This document shows positions 34,580 through 42,900 of a stretch of DNA of 64,000 bases, piece after piece; the first letter of the stretch is position 1; every line of letters starts with the position of its first letter. The notes under the pieces were generated by a model. It ran no database searches. It was not told where the DNA came from and worked only from the letters and a program-made list of their open reading frames with translations. This DNA is from Thiovibrio frasassiensis (GTDB lineage Bacteria; Desulfobacterota; Desulfobulbia; Desulfobulbales; Desulfurivibrionaceae). The DNA lies in the NCBI RefSeq assembly GCF_029607905.1, contig NZ_JAPHEH010000001.1:711530-775529 (forward strand). Reading direction: 5' to 3'. The position numbers and the translations under genes were made by a program.

Positions 34580-36265
34580 GTGAATATCCGACACACCCAA
34601 CGCTTCACCCTGTCTGCCCTGGCATTGAGCTTTTTGGCTACCATCTCCGCCCACGCAGCCACGGTTGCGCCAGACAGTGGCCAGACGATCCGCGAGTTGC
34701 AAAAGCAACCTGAACTGAACGCGCCGAAGGCCATGCCTCCTTTGCATCTTGAAGAAAATGTGACCCGCACAGACGCGGCCAATGCAGATATACGCCTCAC
34801 GGTAAGCGGTATCCGTGTTTCCGGCAGCAGCGCCTTTGCCGCGGCTGAACTGGAAGCCCTGGTCGCCAACCTGATCGGCGGCGAACACACCCTTGCCGAG
34901 CTCTATCAAGGGGCGGCACGGATTACCGCCTACTACCGCGAACATGGCTATGTGATAGCGCGGGCCTATCTGCCGGCACAGGAGATCCAAGACGGCGTGG
35001 TGATAATCAACGTCGTGGAGGGACGCATTGGCGAGCAGCACATCAATAATCAATCGCGACTTTCCGATGCGCGTGCAAACAACTATTTGCAGGGGGTCAA
35101 GAGTGGGGATGCCCTCCAAGCAGCTCCCGTGGAGCGCGCCTTGTTATTATTAAATGATACGCCTGGTGTAGGCGGGACCCGCGCCACGCTGCAGCCCGGT
35201 GCCAGCGTCGGAACCTCCGACCTTATTGTTGAAATCGATCCTTCCCTGCCCTATGCCGCCAGGGTTGAGATGAACAACTTTGGCAACCGCTATACCGGGG
35301 AATACCGCTTGGATGGCGCCCTGGCGCTTAACAGCCCGTTCCGAATGGGCGATCAGTTCACCGTGCGCGCCCTCACCAGCGACCAGGATCTGACCTATGC
35401 CCGGATGGCTTACCAAGTTCCGGTGGGCAGCGACGGGTTACGACTGGGAGCGGCTTATTTCGACACCCGCTATCGTCTGGGCAAGGAATTCGCACCATTG
35501 CAAGCGCACGGCACCGCAACCAGCAGCACCCTGTTTGGTGTGTATCCCTTCATCCGCAGCCAGACCGCCAATCTCTCCGGTACGCTGTCCCTGGAAAACA
35601 AGCAACTCAGCGACTACACAGATGCACCAGTGACAACAGTCGACAAAGAGATCCAACTCGCCAACTTTGGCTTGGCAGGCAATCATCAGGACAGGCTGGG
35701 GGGGGCAGGGATTACTTCCTTTGATCTTTCGCTGGCCCTGGGTCTTTTGGGCATGGATGCCGAATCGCTCAGCGCGGACTCGCTGACTACCCGCAGCGAT
35801 GGGGGGTTCACCCGCTTGGCCTATAACGTCAACCGGGTGCAACGATTGACTGACCTTGACAGTTTGTCCGTTTCCCTCTCAGGGCAATGGGCCGACAAGA
35901 ACCTCAATTCCTCCGAGAAATTCTTCCTGGGCGGTGCTTACGGCGTGCGGGCTTATCCGCAGGGCGAGGCCAGCGGCGACCAAGGCTGGCTGACGAATCT
36001 GGAACTGAGGCATCGCTTTCTCCCCAATCTCCAGGGCGTAGTCTTCTACGATGCGGGCTCAGTGAGGATCAACCACGATCCGTTCGTTGCCGGGGAAAAC
36101 AGTCGTACTATCTCCGGCGCCGGCGTGGGGGCGAATAGCACTTTCCTTGGTCTGCAAATCAATGCCTATGTGGCCTGGCGCATAGATGGCGACCAGCCCA
36201 CCTCGGAGCCCGCCTCTGTGGATCGCAATCCAAGGTTGTGGCTGCAGGCAAGCTGGCAACATTAA
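34580..36265 (+). CDS. Two-partner secretion outer-membrane transporter (TpsB, ShlB/FhaC family)
   Basis: A 561-residue outer-membrane protein that secretes the preceding adhesin. It has a signal peptide (ALSFLATISAHA), POTRA-like domains (about 70-230, with GYVIARAYLPAQEIQDG and VVEGRIG), then a 16-strand type barrel. The family loop motif appears as GVRAYPQGEASGDQG, where VRGYP is usual, so Gly is replaced by Ala. It begins with GTG 34580, with AAGGGG eight bases upstream, and lies 16 bases after the adhesin stop. The last residues LWLQASWQH give the expected aromatic end of a barrel. Confidence 0.92.
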   Translation: MNIRHTQRFTLSALALSFLATISAHAATVAPDSGQTIRELQKQPELNAPKAMPPLHLEENVTRTDAANADIRLTVSGIRVSGSSAFAAAELEALVANLIGGEHTLAELYQGAARITAYYREHGYVIARAYLPAQEIQDGVVIINVVEGRIGEQHINNQSRLSDARANNYLQGVKSGDALQAAPVERALLLLNDTPGVGGTRATLQPGASVGTSDLIVEIDPSLPYAARVEMNNFGNRYTGEYRLDGALALNSPFRMGDQFTVRALTSDQDLTYARMAYQVPVGSDGLRLGAAYFDTRYRLGKEFAPLQAHGTATSSTLFGVYPFIRSQTANLSGTLSLENKQLSDYTDAPVTTVDKEIQLANFGLAGNHQDRLGGAGITSFDLSLALGLLGMDAESLSADSLTTRSDGGFTRLAYNVNRVQRLTDLDSLSVSLSGQWADKNLNSSEKFFLGGAYGVRAYPQGEASGDQGWLTNLELRHRFLPNLQGVVFYDAGSVRINHDPFVAGENSRTISGAGVGANSTFLGLQINAYVAWRIDGDQPTSEPASVDRNPRLWLQASWQH

Positions 36266-36375
36266 GCAAATTGCCCCTCAACGGGCAAAACCAACCAAGA
36301 AATTGAAAGATTTTCCAGCGCAGCTCGATTACCGAGCCCCTTGAAACAAGCAAGGGACACTGAGTCGCCTAAAAC

Positions 36376-36409
36376 GAAAAAATCCGCGCAGCACTGCGCT
36401 ACACGGATT
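36376..36409 (-). terminator. Intrinsic terminator after tRNA-Arg
   Basis: On the minus strand AATCC, then GCGCAG, pair with CTGCGC and GGATT around a two-base loop, with a small bulge on one side, followed by a TTTTT tract. It lies 15 bases beyond the tRNA 3' end. Confidence 0.6.
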
Positions 36410-36423
36410 CATATTATTTTTAA

Positions 36424-36500
36424 TGGTGCGCCCGGAGGGATTCGAACCCCCGACACCCGGCTTCGAAGGCCGATGCTCTATCCAGCTGAGCTACAAGCGC
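36424..36500 (-). tRNA. tRNA-Arg (anticodon TCG)
   Basis: 77 nt on the minus strand, starting GCGCTTGTAGCTCAGC and ending in an encoded CCA. The acceptor pairs GCGC with GCGC plus discriminator A; the D-arm has AGCTCAGCTGGATAGAGC, the T-loop is GGTTCGAATCC, and the anticodon stem CGGC/GCCG encloses CTTCGAA, giving anticodon TCG. It reads CGA codons. It lies between the TpsB gene and bioA. Confidence 0.96.
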
Positions 36501-36529
36501 ACATGCACTATTCTTTCAATCAAGCCAGG

Positions 36530-37891
36530 CTACCAACCCGCAATATGCTGCGGATCGGAAAGCACCTGCCAGGCTCGCTCCGTGATCTCGTCTATCTCGG
36601 CCAGGGTCACGGAAAGCGGCAGCCAAAAATAGATCACATTGCCCATGGGCCGCAACAACAACCCGTGCTTCAGTCCAGCCAGATAAATCGGCCAGCCCAC
36701 CCGTTCATGCACATCGTAGGGTGCCTTGGTCGACTTATCCTTGACCAATTCCATGGCAGTGATCATCCCGAGCTGCCGGAGATCCCCGACCCACGGCAGT
36801 TCAGCAAAACGACGCATCCGGGCCTGCAGATGAGTGATCTTGGCCGGCAACCCGACCATGGTCTGTTCCTCGGCAAAGACCAGCAAAGAGCCCAGGGCTG
36901 CCGCGGCCGCGAGAGGATTGCCGCTGAAGGTGTGGCCGTGGAAAAATGTTTTTCCCGCACCATAATCGCCATAAAAGGCCTGAAAAACCTCCTCGCTGGT
37001 CAACGTCGCCGCCATTGGCAACATACCAGCAGTCAGTCCTTTTGACAAACAGAGAAAATCCGGCACTACCCCCGCCTGCTCTAAGGCAAACATGGTTCCG
37101 GTCCGGCCAAAGCCAGTGGCTACCTCATCAAAAATCAGATGCACCCCGTATTCCTTGGTCAAACCGGCCAGCTTTTGCAGATACTTGGCGGGATAGACGA
37201 TCATCCCCCCCGCGGCTTGGATCAACGGCTCGATGATCAGGGCGGCAATCTGCGCCCCCTGCTCGGCCAGGAGTTGCGCCAACGGCTCCAGACACCGACA
37301 GTCACACCCCTCTTGTTCCCGGCCGAAGGGGCAACGATAACAGTATGGGGATGGCAGTCGATGGGAAGAAAAAAGCAGGGGAGCAAAAGGGCCATGGAAT
37401 TCAGGCACCCCGCCCAGACTCATGGTGCCGATGGTATCGCCATGGTAGCCGCGCTCTATCCCCACCAACTGGCAGCGGCCTGGCTGCCCGGTCTGCCGCC
37501 AGTACTGAAGCGACATCTTGATCGCGATCTCGCAGGCCGTGGAGCCATTATCGGAGTAAAATACCCGGGTAAGCTCTGGCGGCGTCAGGCGCACCAACTG
37601 CTCAGCCAGCAGAATCGCCGGCTCATGCGTGGTCCCGGCCAGCAGCACCTGATCGAGCCGCGCCAGCTGGGAACGAATTTTTTCGGTTATAATGGGATGA
37701 CTGTGCCCATGGACAATGCACCACCAAGAGGAAATGGTATCGAAGTATCGCCTCCCCTCCTGATCGAAAAGGAAAATCCCCTCCGCCCTGTCGATAAGAA
37801 GCAGGTCACGCTGGGCATAATCGTGCATCTGGGTGTAGGGATGCCAGAGGAACCGCTTGTCTTTTTCCTGTAAGGTTGACACGGGAGTCAC
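36530..37891 (-). CDS. bioA: Adenosylmethionine-8-amino-7-oxononanoate aminotransferase
   Basis: A 453-residue PLP class III aminotransferase of biotin synthesis that makes 7,8-diaminononanoate. Motifs: DRAEGIFLFDQEGRRYFDTISSWW-type N-terminus, SDNGSTACEIAIKMSLQYW, GYHGDTIGTMS, DEVATGFGRTGTMFA and LSKGLTAG with the PLP lysine, HGHTFSGNPLA. It carries an additional cysteine cluster (YCYRCPFGREQEGCDCRC) common in some anaerobe BioA proteins. GTG 37891 overlaps the hpt stop as GTGA. No other biotin genes are nearby. Confidence 0.95.
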   Translation of the reverse strand: MTPVSTLQEKDKRFLWHPYTQMHDYAQRDLLLIDRAEGIFLFDQEGRRYFDTISSWWCIVHGHSHPIITEKIRSQLARLDQVLLAGTTHEPAILLAEQLVRLTPPELTRVFYSDNGSTACEIAIKMSLQYWRQTGQPGRCQLVGIERGYHGDTIGTMSLGGVPEFHGPFAPLLFSSHRLPSPYCYRCPFGREQEGCDCRCLEPLAQLLAEQGAQIAALIIEPLIQAAGGMIVYPAKYLQKLAGLTKEYGVHLIFDEVATGFGRTGTMFALEQAGVVPDFLCLSKGLTAGMLPMAATLTSEEVFQAFYGDYGAGKTFFHGHTFSGNPLAAAAALGSLLVFAEEQTMVGLPAKITHLQARMRRFAELPWVGDLRQLGMITAMELVKDKSTKAPYDVHERVGWPIYLAGLKHGLLLRPMGNVIYFWLPLSVTLAEIDEITERAWQVLSDPQHIAGW

Positions 37892-38412
37892 ACAGGACTG
37901 ACAATCTTGTAAATAGCCGGATACTGACGGTGCTGTTCCGCATGGTCAAGGCCATAGCCCACCAGAAAACCCTCTGCCACCGTAAAACCGGCATAATCCA
38001 CCGCCACCTCGACCGCGCGTCTTTCCCTCTTGTCGATCAAGGCGCAGATCCCCACAGAGGCCGCCTTTCTATCCACCAGGAGCTGCCGCAGACAGGCAAT
38101 GGTTTTCCCGGTATCGACAATATCCTCGACCAGAAGGACATCCTTGCCTTCCAGCTCAAGCTCTGTGTCCTTGGTGCACTGGATGGTGCCGGAGGAGCAG
38201 GTGGAGGAGCCGTAACTCGACACCCGGATAAAGTCTATCTCAATGGGCAGCTCGATTTCCCGGACCAGATCGGCCAAAAAAATGAAGGCCCCATTTAAAA
38301 TGCCAACCATAACCAATTTGCGCCCGGAATAATCACGGCTGATCGCCCGGCCAAGCTCTTTGACCCTCCTGGCAATATCCTGGCTGGAAACAACCACTTC
38401 CTTCTCAATCAT
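37888..38412 (-). CDS. hpt: Hypoxanthine phosphoribosyltransferase
   Basis: A 174-residue purine salvage enzyme that joins hypoxanthine or guanine to PRPP. The PRPP motif is VLLVEDIVDTGKT; VGILNGAFIFLADLVREI, DFIRVSSYGSST and FLVGYGLD are typical. ATG 38412 is chosen because GAGAGGGG lies upstream and the family starts there; a longer frame to 38508 has no support. It overlaps bioA by four bases and is divergent from the rubredoxin gene. Confidence 0.95.
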   Translation of the reverse strand: MIEKEVVVSSQDIARRVKELGRAISRDYSGRKLVMVGILNGAFIFLADLVREIELPIEIDFIRVSSYGSSTCSSGTIQCTKDTELELEGKDVLLVEDIVDTGKTIACLRQLLVDRKAASVGICALIDKRERRAVEVAVDYAGFTVAEGFLVGYGLDHAEQHRQYPAIYKIVSPV

Positions 38413-38593
38413 CTGCCCCTCTCTTTCTGCTCCCGAACACAACCAACTCCTTAAGGAAACCGCCGCCCGTTGTCGATAAAAATCATTGACCTCGGACAAG
38501 TCCACCACCTATAACAAACAAAGACAGTCTCTCGTCTCGAAGGTCTCGCCAAGCAGCCTCCAGCCTGGCACAAACATCACTAAGGAGCAAGCC

Positions 38594-38755
38594 ATGAAAC
38601 GCTATGAATGTTCGGTTTGTGGATATATCTATGATCCGGCGGACGGTGACCCGGACTCAGGCATCGCCCCTGGCACCTCTTTTGAGGATCTGCCGGAAAA
38701 CTGGTCCTGTCCCATCTGCGGAGCCAGCAAGGATCAGTTCACCCCCATCGACTGA
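38594..38755 (+). CDS. Rubredoxin
   Basis: A 53-residue one-electron carrier with a single Fe(Cys)4 site: [19 protein letters not shown] and [11 protein letters not shown]. Cysteines 6, 9, 39 and 42 are the iron ligands. TAAGGAG lies upstream of the ATG. Rubredoxins serve oxygen and peroxide reduction in strict anaerobes, supporting an anaerobic host. The stop is 3 bases from the convergent HDOD gene stop. Confidence 0.97.
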   Translation: MKRYECSVCGYIYDPADGDPDSGIAPGTSFEDLPENWSCPICGASKDQFTPID

Positions 38756-38758
38756 GAG

Positions 38759-40300
38759 CTACAGCAGGATATCCCCGGTGATCCCGGCCCAGGTTTTGTC
38801 AAGTTCCGCGGAAAACGAATTGACAAACTGCGGCACACTGACCTCCTGAAAGGGTCGGTGGTATTCTTGAATCACCGCCCAGGAAAAGGAACGCACGGCA
38901 TCCTGTTCCGTCACCTCGGGCTGCCCCAGACAAGCGCCCTTCATGGAGGCAAAGATATTCGCCAAATTCACCATGGCCACAGGCAACTGGTTGGTTGTCG
39001 CCTTTTCCGGCTGATGATGAAAATGCATTACATCCAGGTATGGCTGCGGCAAACCAATGCCTTCAGCAAGCCAAACCCCGGCCTGACCATGGTCCACACC
39101 AATATATTCCTTTTCCACCCGGACCACATCCTGCATCTCTTCTGAGGGCTGAGCATACTGCGGGTAAAAATTCGGAGAGATTCCATCCAGCACCAGCATC
39201 CCCAGATCATGGAGAAGGCCGCACAAATAAAGATCGGCGGAGGTGTTTAAACGGATGACATCCCGCAGCATCTCGGCAATCCTGCCGACCACCACCGCGT
39301 GTTGCCAAAAATCCTTGGCAACAAGGGTAACCCCGCTGAAACCCTGCACGGACTTTGCCGCCCGGATAGTGTCGAGAAGCACCTCTTGCACCGGCTTGAC
39401 GCCAATAATAACCATGGCGAGGGGAACGGTTCCCACCATGTTGGCTCTTCTGTAGAAAGGTGAATTGGCTGTCTGGATCACCCGGCAGCTCAACACCGGA
39501 TCCAGGGAGATCAAATCCGCCAGACGCCGGGTATTATCGAGACCACCGCTGCCTTTCATCATGCGGCTCAACTCGGCGGCAACCGCCGGGTTCACCGGCA
39601 GAACCGCCTCAGGATGCACGCGATGATGGAGCTTGGCGGGTGTCAGCCGTTGCTCCTTGTCCGGCAAGGGGGGAAGGGTGAGAGAGGCCCTGGCCCTTTG
39701 TTCCTTGTCGGACCGATCTATGACCGGGCTCGGCTTGACCGGAGGTTTCCCCACCTCTTCTTCAGCCTCAACCAAGTCACCGTCGGAAAGCACCTTCTGT
39801 AAGATGGAAGGCTTCGCCTCTTCCCCATCCCGCCCGGCAACCCTTTTATTGGCCAAATCCAACCTGGCCACCAGCCGTTCACAGAACCGCTTATAAAATT
39901 TCAGTTGGAGAAAGACATTGGAGGTGCTGACAATCTCGGGCTCAACCCGCAGGATAAAGGATTCCGTGCTTGCCACCACATCGGCGGTTCGTCGTATCTC
40001 GGTAACCAGCGCCATTTCCCCGAAGCAATCCCCGGTACCAAGATTGGTGAGGAGAATGGGTTTTTCTTTCCCGGGCAACCGTTTTTCCACCCGGACTTCG
40101 CCCCTCACCAGGATATAAAAGGCACGTTCGGTGGTATTTTCCTTGATAATCACCGTATTGGCAGGAACCCGGAGCCATTTGCTCACCTGAAGGAACTGCT
40201 TGAGCTCATGATCATCAAAGCCATGGAAAAAATGCACCTTCTTCAGAAACTCGATCTGTTCCTCAAGATCGATCTCTTTGTTTTTTTTGCCTGAGGCCAT
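38759..40300 (-). CDS. Cyclic-nucleotide-binding plus HDOD domain protein
   Basis: A 513-residue cytoplasmic signalling protein. Residues about 20-130 form a CAP-like cyclic-nucleotide-binding domain (TERAFYILVRGEVRVEK, GDCFGEMALVTEIRRTADV, which contains the phosphate-binding-cassette pattern). A charged linker (about 155-225) leads to an HDOD domain (about 230-430), with LISLDPVLSCRVIQTANSPFY, GLLHDLGMLVLDG and GVDHGQAGVWLAE. HDOD proteins lack full phosphohydrolase activity and act in regulation. Ligand and output are unknown. It converges with rubredoxin and is upstream of mnmE in the opposite reading order. Confidence 0.88.
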   Translation of the reverse strand: MASGKKNKEIDLEEQIEFLKKVHFFHGFDDHELKQFLQVSKWLRVPANTVIIKENTTERAFYILVRGEVRVEKRLPGKEKPILLTNLGTGDCFGEMALVTEIRRTADVVASTESFILRVEPEIVSTSNVFLQLKFYKRFCERLVARLDLANKRVAGRDGEEAKPSILQKVLSDGDLVEAEEEVGKPPVKPSPVIDRSDKEQRARASLTLPPLPDKEQRLTPAKLHHRVHPEAVLPVNPAVAAELSRMMKGSGGLDNTRRLADLISLDPVLSCRVIQTANSPFYRRANMVGTVPLAMVIIGVKPVQEVLLDTIRAAKSVQGFSGVTLVAKDFWQHAVVVGRIAEMLRDVIRLNTSADLYLCGLLHDLGMLVLDGISPNFYPQYAQPSEEMQDVVRVEKEYIGVDHGQAGVWLAEGIGLPQPYLDVMHFHHQPEKATTNQLPVAMVNLANIFASMKGACLGQPEVTEQDAVRSFSWAVIQEYHRPFQEVSVPQFVNSFSAELDKTWAGITGDILL

Positions 40301-40347
40301 GTTTTTTTCCTTCGCCGTTGCACTGCGATGCAGCTGTTATCCCCTCA

Positions 40348-41754
40348 CTATTTTCCGAGACAAAACTCCGCAAAAATCATATCCAGCACATCATCCGTGG
40401 TCGTTTCCCCGATGATATCCCCGAGAAAAGAGAGCGCCCCCTGTAGATCGATGGCCAGAAGATCCGGAGGCAGACCTGCGGCCAACCCCACTCCGACCTG
40501 CTGCACCGCGCCAAGGGCGCGTTGCAGGGCCGCCGTATGCCGAACATTCGGGGCGGCGACCCCAGGCTCCTGTAGAACATGCCCGCCAGTGGCCGCCTCG
40601 TAGAGCGCCTCTTCCAGCGCATGGATGCCCTGGCCGGTGGTGGCGGAAATACCGACCACCGGTAGTCCGGGAAAAACCTCGCCATACAGGCCAATATCCA
40701 GATCAGGCGCCCGGTCGATCTTGTTGACCACCACCACGACCTTCTTGTCCGCAGCCACTGCAAACAGGGCTCGGTCTTCGGCCTGCAATCCTTCTGCCCC
40801 GTCAAGAACCAGCAGGACCAAGTCCGCCTCACCGAGCTTTTGCCGGGCCCGACGGATACCCATCTCCTCAACCGCTTCAACGGTTTCCCGAATGCCCGCC
40901 GTATCAATGATCCGTACCGGCACCCCTTGAATGTCCAGACATTCCTCGATGGTATCCCTGGTTGTGCCGGGAATCGCTGTAACTATGGCCCGCTCTTCCC
41001 GCAGGAGACAGTTGAGCAGACTTGACTTGCCGACATTGGGCCTGCCGAGGATGACCGCGGAAACCCCCTCTCTGATGATTTTCCCCCCCTCCGCCCGGGC
41101 AAGCAATTGGGTCAAGGGCTCCTGAACCTCCCGGTCCAGTCTGGCCATGAGCGGTTGGGGATCAAGGATCTCCACATCCTCATCGGGAAAATCGATGGCC
41201 ACCTCCATGATAGCACGAACCGCAACCAGCGCGTCACGTATTTTCCAGATCTCCTCGTGCAATCCGCCCCGGAGTTGACTCATCGCAAGCGTGGCGCCTT
41301 CGCGTGTTTTGGCGCCCAACAACTCGGCAACCGCCTCCGCCTGGGTCAGATCAATCCGACCATTGAGAAAGGCCCGCTTGGTAAACTCCCCGGGCTCAGC
41401 CAGCCGGGTCGCGGGAAAGGTCACGATCAGGGCAAGGATTTCCTGCAGCAGGAGATGACTGCCGTGGCCGTGGATTTCCACCACCTCTTCCCTGGTGTAG
41501 GTCAGCGGCCCCCGCATATAAACGGCAAGGACCTCGTCAATGGCCAAACCGGTTTCGGGATGGACAATGGCGCCAAAATAGAGGCGGTGGCTTATGAAGT
41601 TGTGCTGGAGGTTTTTCGGATGAAAAAGATGCTGGAGGATTGCGTAGGACTGGGGGCCGCTCACCCGGATAATACCGATGCCGCCGGCGCCGGGTGGCGT
41701 TGCTATGCCGGCAATGGTCGCCTCGTTGAAATCCGGGAAATCCGGCATTACCAT
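40348..41754 (-). CDS. mnmE: tRNA uridine-5-carboxymethylaminomethyl modification GTPase
   Basis: A 468-residue GTPase that, with MnmG, modifies the wobble uridine of tRNAs. N-terminal folate-binding domain starts TIAGIATPPGAGGIGIIRVSG; G-domain motifs are GRPNVGKSSLLN, PGTTRDTIEE, DTAGIRE and NKID; the C-terminus is the canonical FCLGK. It is the last gene of the rpmH-rnpA-yidD-yidC-jag-mnmE cluster, a conserved order in many bacteria. Two hairpins lie in the gap upstream of it. Confidence 0.97.
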   Translation of the reverse strand: MVMPDFPDFNEATIAGIATPPGAGGIGIIRVSGPQSYAILQHLFHPKNLQHNFISHRLYFGAIVHPETGLAIDEVLAVYMRGPLTYTREEVVEIHGHGSHLLLQEILALIVTFPATRLAEPGEFTKRAFLNGRIDLTQAEAVAELLGAKTREGATLAMSQLRGGLHEEIWKIRDALVAVRAIMEVAIDFPDEDVEILDPQPLMARLDREVQEPLTQLLARAEGGKIIREGVSAVILGRPNVGKSSLLNCLLREERAIVTAIPGTTRDTIEECLDIQGVPVRIIDTAGIRETVEAVEEMGIRRARQKLGEADLVLLVLDGAEGLQAEDRALFAVAADKKVVVVVNKIDRAPDLDIGLYGEVFPGLPVVGISATTGQGIHALEEALYEAATGGHVLQEPGVAAPNVRHTAALQRALGAVQQVGVGLAAGLPPDLLAIDLQGALSFLGDIIGETTTDDVLDMIFAEFCLGK

Positions 41755-41785
41755 ACGTACCGTACCTTATAAACTCCGGAGGGAC

Positions 41786-41815
41786 CGAACAGCTTGCCAG
41801 GGGTCAGCCGACAAG
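41786..41815. repeat. Inverted repeat between jag and mnmE
   Basis: CAGCTTG and CAAGCTG form a 7-bp inverted repeat around about 15 bases. It lies in the transcribed gap between jag and mnmE, next to a stronger hairpin at 41858-41886. Confidence 0.35.
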
Positions 41816-41857
41816 CTGCTCTTGTTGCATCGCAGAGAAACACCGATTCGACACCCC

Positions 41858-41886
41858 CTGATTACAAGGGATTACCTTGTAATCAG
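41858..41886. repeat. Perfect 12-bp hairpin between jag and mnmE
   Basis: CTGATTACAAGG (41858-41869) and CCTTGTAATCAG (41875-41886) pair perfectly around the five bases GATTA. On the minus strand the stem is followed by GGGGTG, so there is no terminator T tract. It may stabilise or process the mRNA, or bind a protein. Confidence 0.6.
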
Positions 41887-41948
41887 ATCACCACACCCCT
41901 GCGGATAGGTTGTTCAGATCATGGACCTTCGTACCCCGGCCAGAGGTA

Positions 41949-42797
41949 TTACTCGAGGCTCTTCTCGCCGGTTTTCTTTTTTCTGGGAGAACGCCGCCGC
42001 CCTTTGCCGGGCAAATAGATGAGTACCTTCTTAAACAACCCTTCGCCGACGCTGCGGCTTCGGATCTCGGTGTCGTCCTGCAGGGCCATGTGTACCATGC
42101 GTCTTTCCGCCGGATTAATAGCGGGGATGGTTCTGGTTTTGCCGGTTTCCTTGACTTCCTGGGCCAGCCGCAGGGCGCGATCCTGGAGCTCTCCCATCCG
42201 ATTATCCCGGAACCCCCCGGCATCAAGAGAAAAGAGTACTTTCTGCGTAAATTTCCGGGTGATGATCTTGCGCATCACATACTGCAGACTATCAAGGGTC
42301 TGTCCCTCGGGGCCGACCAGGATATCGACAAACTCCCCGGAGATCTTGGCGTGGACCTTATTGTTCTGATCCTGCTCAATGTTGATTTCCGATGGGCAGT
42401 GCATGAGATCCAGGATCCTGGCAAGATCCGCCCGGATTGATTCCATCTCCTCGGGGGTGACGGGATCTCCCATCGCCTCCTCGGGCTCTTCGTTTTCCCT
42501 GGGCTGTTCAGCCCTGGGTTTTGGCGGGGTCGACTTCCTCTCCGAAGCAGGCCGCTCAGGCCTGGTTCTTGGCGCACTCGCTTTTTTCTCGGCAACAGGG
42601 CGTTTCTGCTCCTGGCCACCCTCTTTCTTGAGAGACACCTGCACCGCCGCTTTTTTCCGACCCAGGCCGAAAATACCGGTGGAACCGGTGGAAATTATGC
42701 GGATATCAAGCTCTTCCCGCGCCACATTCAGCGCGGCACAGGCAGTATCAATCGCCGCTTCAACATCCGTTCCCTTATATTCCATCTTGGCAGACAT
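41949..42797 (-). CDS. jag: Jag/KhpB RNA-binding protein
   Basis: A 282-residue RNA-binding protein. The Jag N-terminal domain (about 1-55, with EYKGTDVEAAIDTACAALNV and TGIFGLGRKKA) is followed by a long charged, Pro-rich linker, a KH domain (GEFVDILVGPEGQTLDSLQY) and an R3H domain (TIPAINPAERRMVHMALQD) ending in a lysine-rich tail. It is usually encoded with yidC and acts in RNA control and cell-envelope growth. The order yidC-jag-mnmE is standard. Confidence 0.93.
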   Translation of the reverse strand: MSAKMEYKGTDVEAAIDTACAALNVAREELDIRIISTGSTGIFGLGRKKAAVQVSLKKEGGQEQKRPVAEKKASAPRTRPERPASERKSTPPKPRAEQPRENEEPEEAMGDPVTPEEMESIRADLARILDLMHCPSEINIEQDQNNKVHAKISGEFVDILVGPEGQTLDSLQYVMRKIITRKFTQKVLFSLDAGGFRDNRMGELQDRALRLAQEVKETGKTRTIPAINPAERRMVHMALQDDTEIRSRSVGEGLFKKVLIYLPGKGRRRSPRKKKTGEKSLE

Positions 42798-42900
42798 CGT
42801 ATGACTCCTCCATTTCAGGCGGTATTCCTGGCAGCCCGGCGTCTTCTCTTCGCAACTGTGGCCCTGGCAGCCTCTTCCGCGCTAGTTAATTCAGCAAGTT

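Noticed and set aside
36271-36288. Hairpin TTGCCC/GGGCAA after the TpsB gene as a terminator
   Set aside because: It is followed by AACCAACC rather than T residues, so a terminator call is not supported.
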